A stretch of DNA of 64,000 nt from Nitrospira sp. (GTDB taxonomy: Bacteria; Nitrospirota; Nitrospiria; Nitrospirales; Nitrospiraceae). The DNA lies in NCBI GenBank assembly GCA_022226935.1, contig CP092081.1, forward strand, positions 1,102,734-1,166,733, given 5' to 3'. The notes beneath the pieces were generated by a model. That model was not told the DNA's origin. It was given only the letters and a program-made list of their open reading frames with translations, and did no database searches. The number at the start of each line of letters is the position of its first letter. Positions within the stretch are counted from its first letter, which is position 1. Position numbers and translations under genes: made by a program. Below are positions 63,219 through 64,000 of this stretch, one piece after another.

Positions 63219-64000
63219 CTGGCCACGCCGCATCGCCCACGATGCTGGTCGTCGACTCCTCTGCCGAGATCTGGGCCCTCGTGATGGAGCAGGCCAAGCT
63301 CCGTGGCATCTCGGTCATCACAGCGCCTGATCCGCAGGTGGCCTTGGCGATGATCGATATGGCGATACCTCACATTCTCATGACCGATCTGTTCTTACCC
63401 AACCAGGGCGGGCTCACATTGATCCGTGACGTCCGCGCACGATCTGCCAAAACCGTGATCATTGCGAGCGGGGAGTCGGGGCAGATCGTCACGGCTCTTG
63501 AGGTCGTACGCGCGGGCGCAGGAGACTACCTGCAGAAGCCGGTGCTCGCGGAAGAACTGGGCTGGGCGCTGGACCGGGCGCTCCGGCAGATTCCATCGAC
63601 GATCGAAAACGTCCCTGGCATCGAACAGGCGGACTACCGTCTGGTGTTAGGCACCAATCCCGATCACGTCGAGGCCTGCGTGACCTGGTTGATCCAGCAG
63701 ACCGCGCTGTCGCTTCCCGAGATGCAGCGCCTGCACCTCCGCACCACGTTGATCGAACTCATCGTCAATGCCGTGGAACATGGCAGTCTTGAGATCTTGT
63801 ACCAGGAAAAACACGAGGCGTTGAGCACCGACCAGTTTGAGAGGCTGATTGCGGAGCGCCGCCGCCATCCGCGGTTTGCCAAGCGGCGTGTCGTGGTCCA
63901 AGCGGCGTATGACAAAGACCGCCGCCGCCTCCGCTATGCGATCACGGATGAGGGAAAAGGTTTTGCCTGGAACCGCTTTGTGGAGACTCCCGACCAACCC
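63215..64000 (+). CDS. Receiver fused to an RsbW-like HATPase (3' end outside window)
   Basis: At least 262 residues, no stop before the window end. Receiver-like N-terminus (MLVVDSSAEIWALVMEQAKL, Asp58 in MTDLFLPNQGG, YLQKPV), with only one acidic residue where two are usual. Then an anti-sigma-type HATPase: N box TLIELIVNAVEHGSLEI and G1 box ITDEGKGFAWNRF. It could be the serine kinase and partner of the STAS proteins. ATGA overlap with the Hpt gene gives strict coupling. Confidence 0.88.
   Translation, partial: MTGHAASPTMLVVDSSAEIWALVMEQAKLRGISVITAPDPQVALAMIDMAIPHILMTDLFLPNQGGLTLIRDVRARSAKTVIIASGESGQIVTALEVVRAGAGDYLQKPVLAEELGWALDRALRQIPSTIENVPGIEQADYRLVLGTNPDHVEACVTWLIQQTALSLPEMQRLHLRTTLIELIVNAVEHGSLEILYQEKHEALSTDQFERLIAERRRHPRFAKRRVVVQAAYDKDRRRLRYAITDEGKGFAWNRFVETPDQP

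Noticed and set aside
1-64000. Search for tRNA, rRNA, CRISPR repeats, insertion sequences, att sites or prophage
   Set aside because: None recognised by eye. The excisionase-like HTH gene at 37908 is isolated and has a sigma-28-type promoter, so it is not taken as evidence of a phage.

Overview
The window is about 64 kb of a high-G+C, gene-dense diderm bacterial chromosome devoted almost entirely to flagellar motility and chemotaxis. A P-ring protein (FlgI) implies an outer membrane. The mix of E. coli-like parts (CheY/CheZ) with CsrA-FliW, CheD and FlhG, large sensor kinases and a c-haem MCP suggests a Nitrospira-like member of Nitrospirota. That assignment is inference: there is no rRNA gene or other decisive marker here. 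I saw no rRNA, tRNA, CRISPR array, insertion sequence or phage.

Layout: (1) 2-5035 (+): flgI (3' part), flgJ, flgM, flgN, flgK, flgL, csrA, fliW. (2) 5139-10153: a c-di-GMP/two-component block, with a hybrid kinase and an HD-GYP protein on the minus strand, diverging from a YcgR-like PilZ protein. (3) 10351-31854 (+): a tightly packed carbohydrate island of twelve genes: a DegT-family PLP enzyme with His in place of the PLP lysine, an SDR epimerase, HddA-like kinase, HddC-like nucleotidyltransferase, class I/II aminotransferase, two B12-type radical SAM enzymes, an acetolactate-synthase-like ThDP enzyme, a ~2178-residue multi-domain glycosyltransferase, two GT9-like and one CgeB-like transferase. 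It sits directly upstream of flagellin and probably makes and attaches the flagellin glycan. (4) 31898-36759 (+): an unknown gene, fliC, flaG, fliD, fliS, a fliT-like gene and a PilZ gene. (5) flhG (-) diverging from an excisionase-like HTH gene. (6) 38248-46601 (+): cheR, cheY, cheZ, cheA, cheV, cheB, a c-haem MCP and cheW. (7) A small minus-strand gene, then motA and motB. (8) A second chemotaxis set: STAS, MCP, cheY, cheA; then ribBA and a ferredoxin; then cheW and a triple-PAS MCP. (9) 57803-64000 (+): a DUF420 membrane protein, cheR, cheD, cheB, two STAS proteins, a REC-PP2C phosphatase, an Hpt protein and a REC-HATPase protein cut by the window end (a partner-switching module).

Regulation: reading the intergenic regions turned up eleven sites of the form TMAAGTTY-N12-RCCGATAN, close to the FliA/sigma-28 consensus but with 12 rather than 11 bases between the blocks. 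They lie before flgM, csrA, the HD-GYP operon, the YcgR-like gene, fliC, flhG, the HTH gene, cheB, the STAS gene, cheW and the DUF420 gene. One alternative sigma factor, held by FlgM, therefore probably drives late flagellar, chemotaxis and c-di-GMP genes together. CsrA-FliW probably adds translational control of flagellin through a leader of about 125 nt.

The most unusual content is the glycan island (H-for-K PLP enzyme plus ThDP enzyme plus two radical SAM enzymes, suggesting a deoxygenated, branched and/or methylated sugar) and the coupling of redox-related genes (c-haem MCP, DUF420, RibBA, ferredoxin) and a partner-switching module to chemotaxis.
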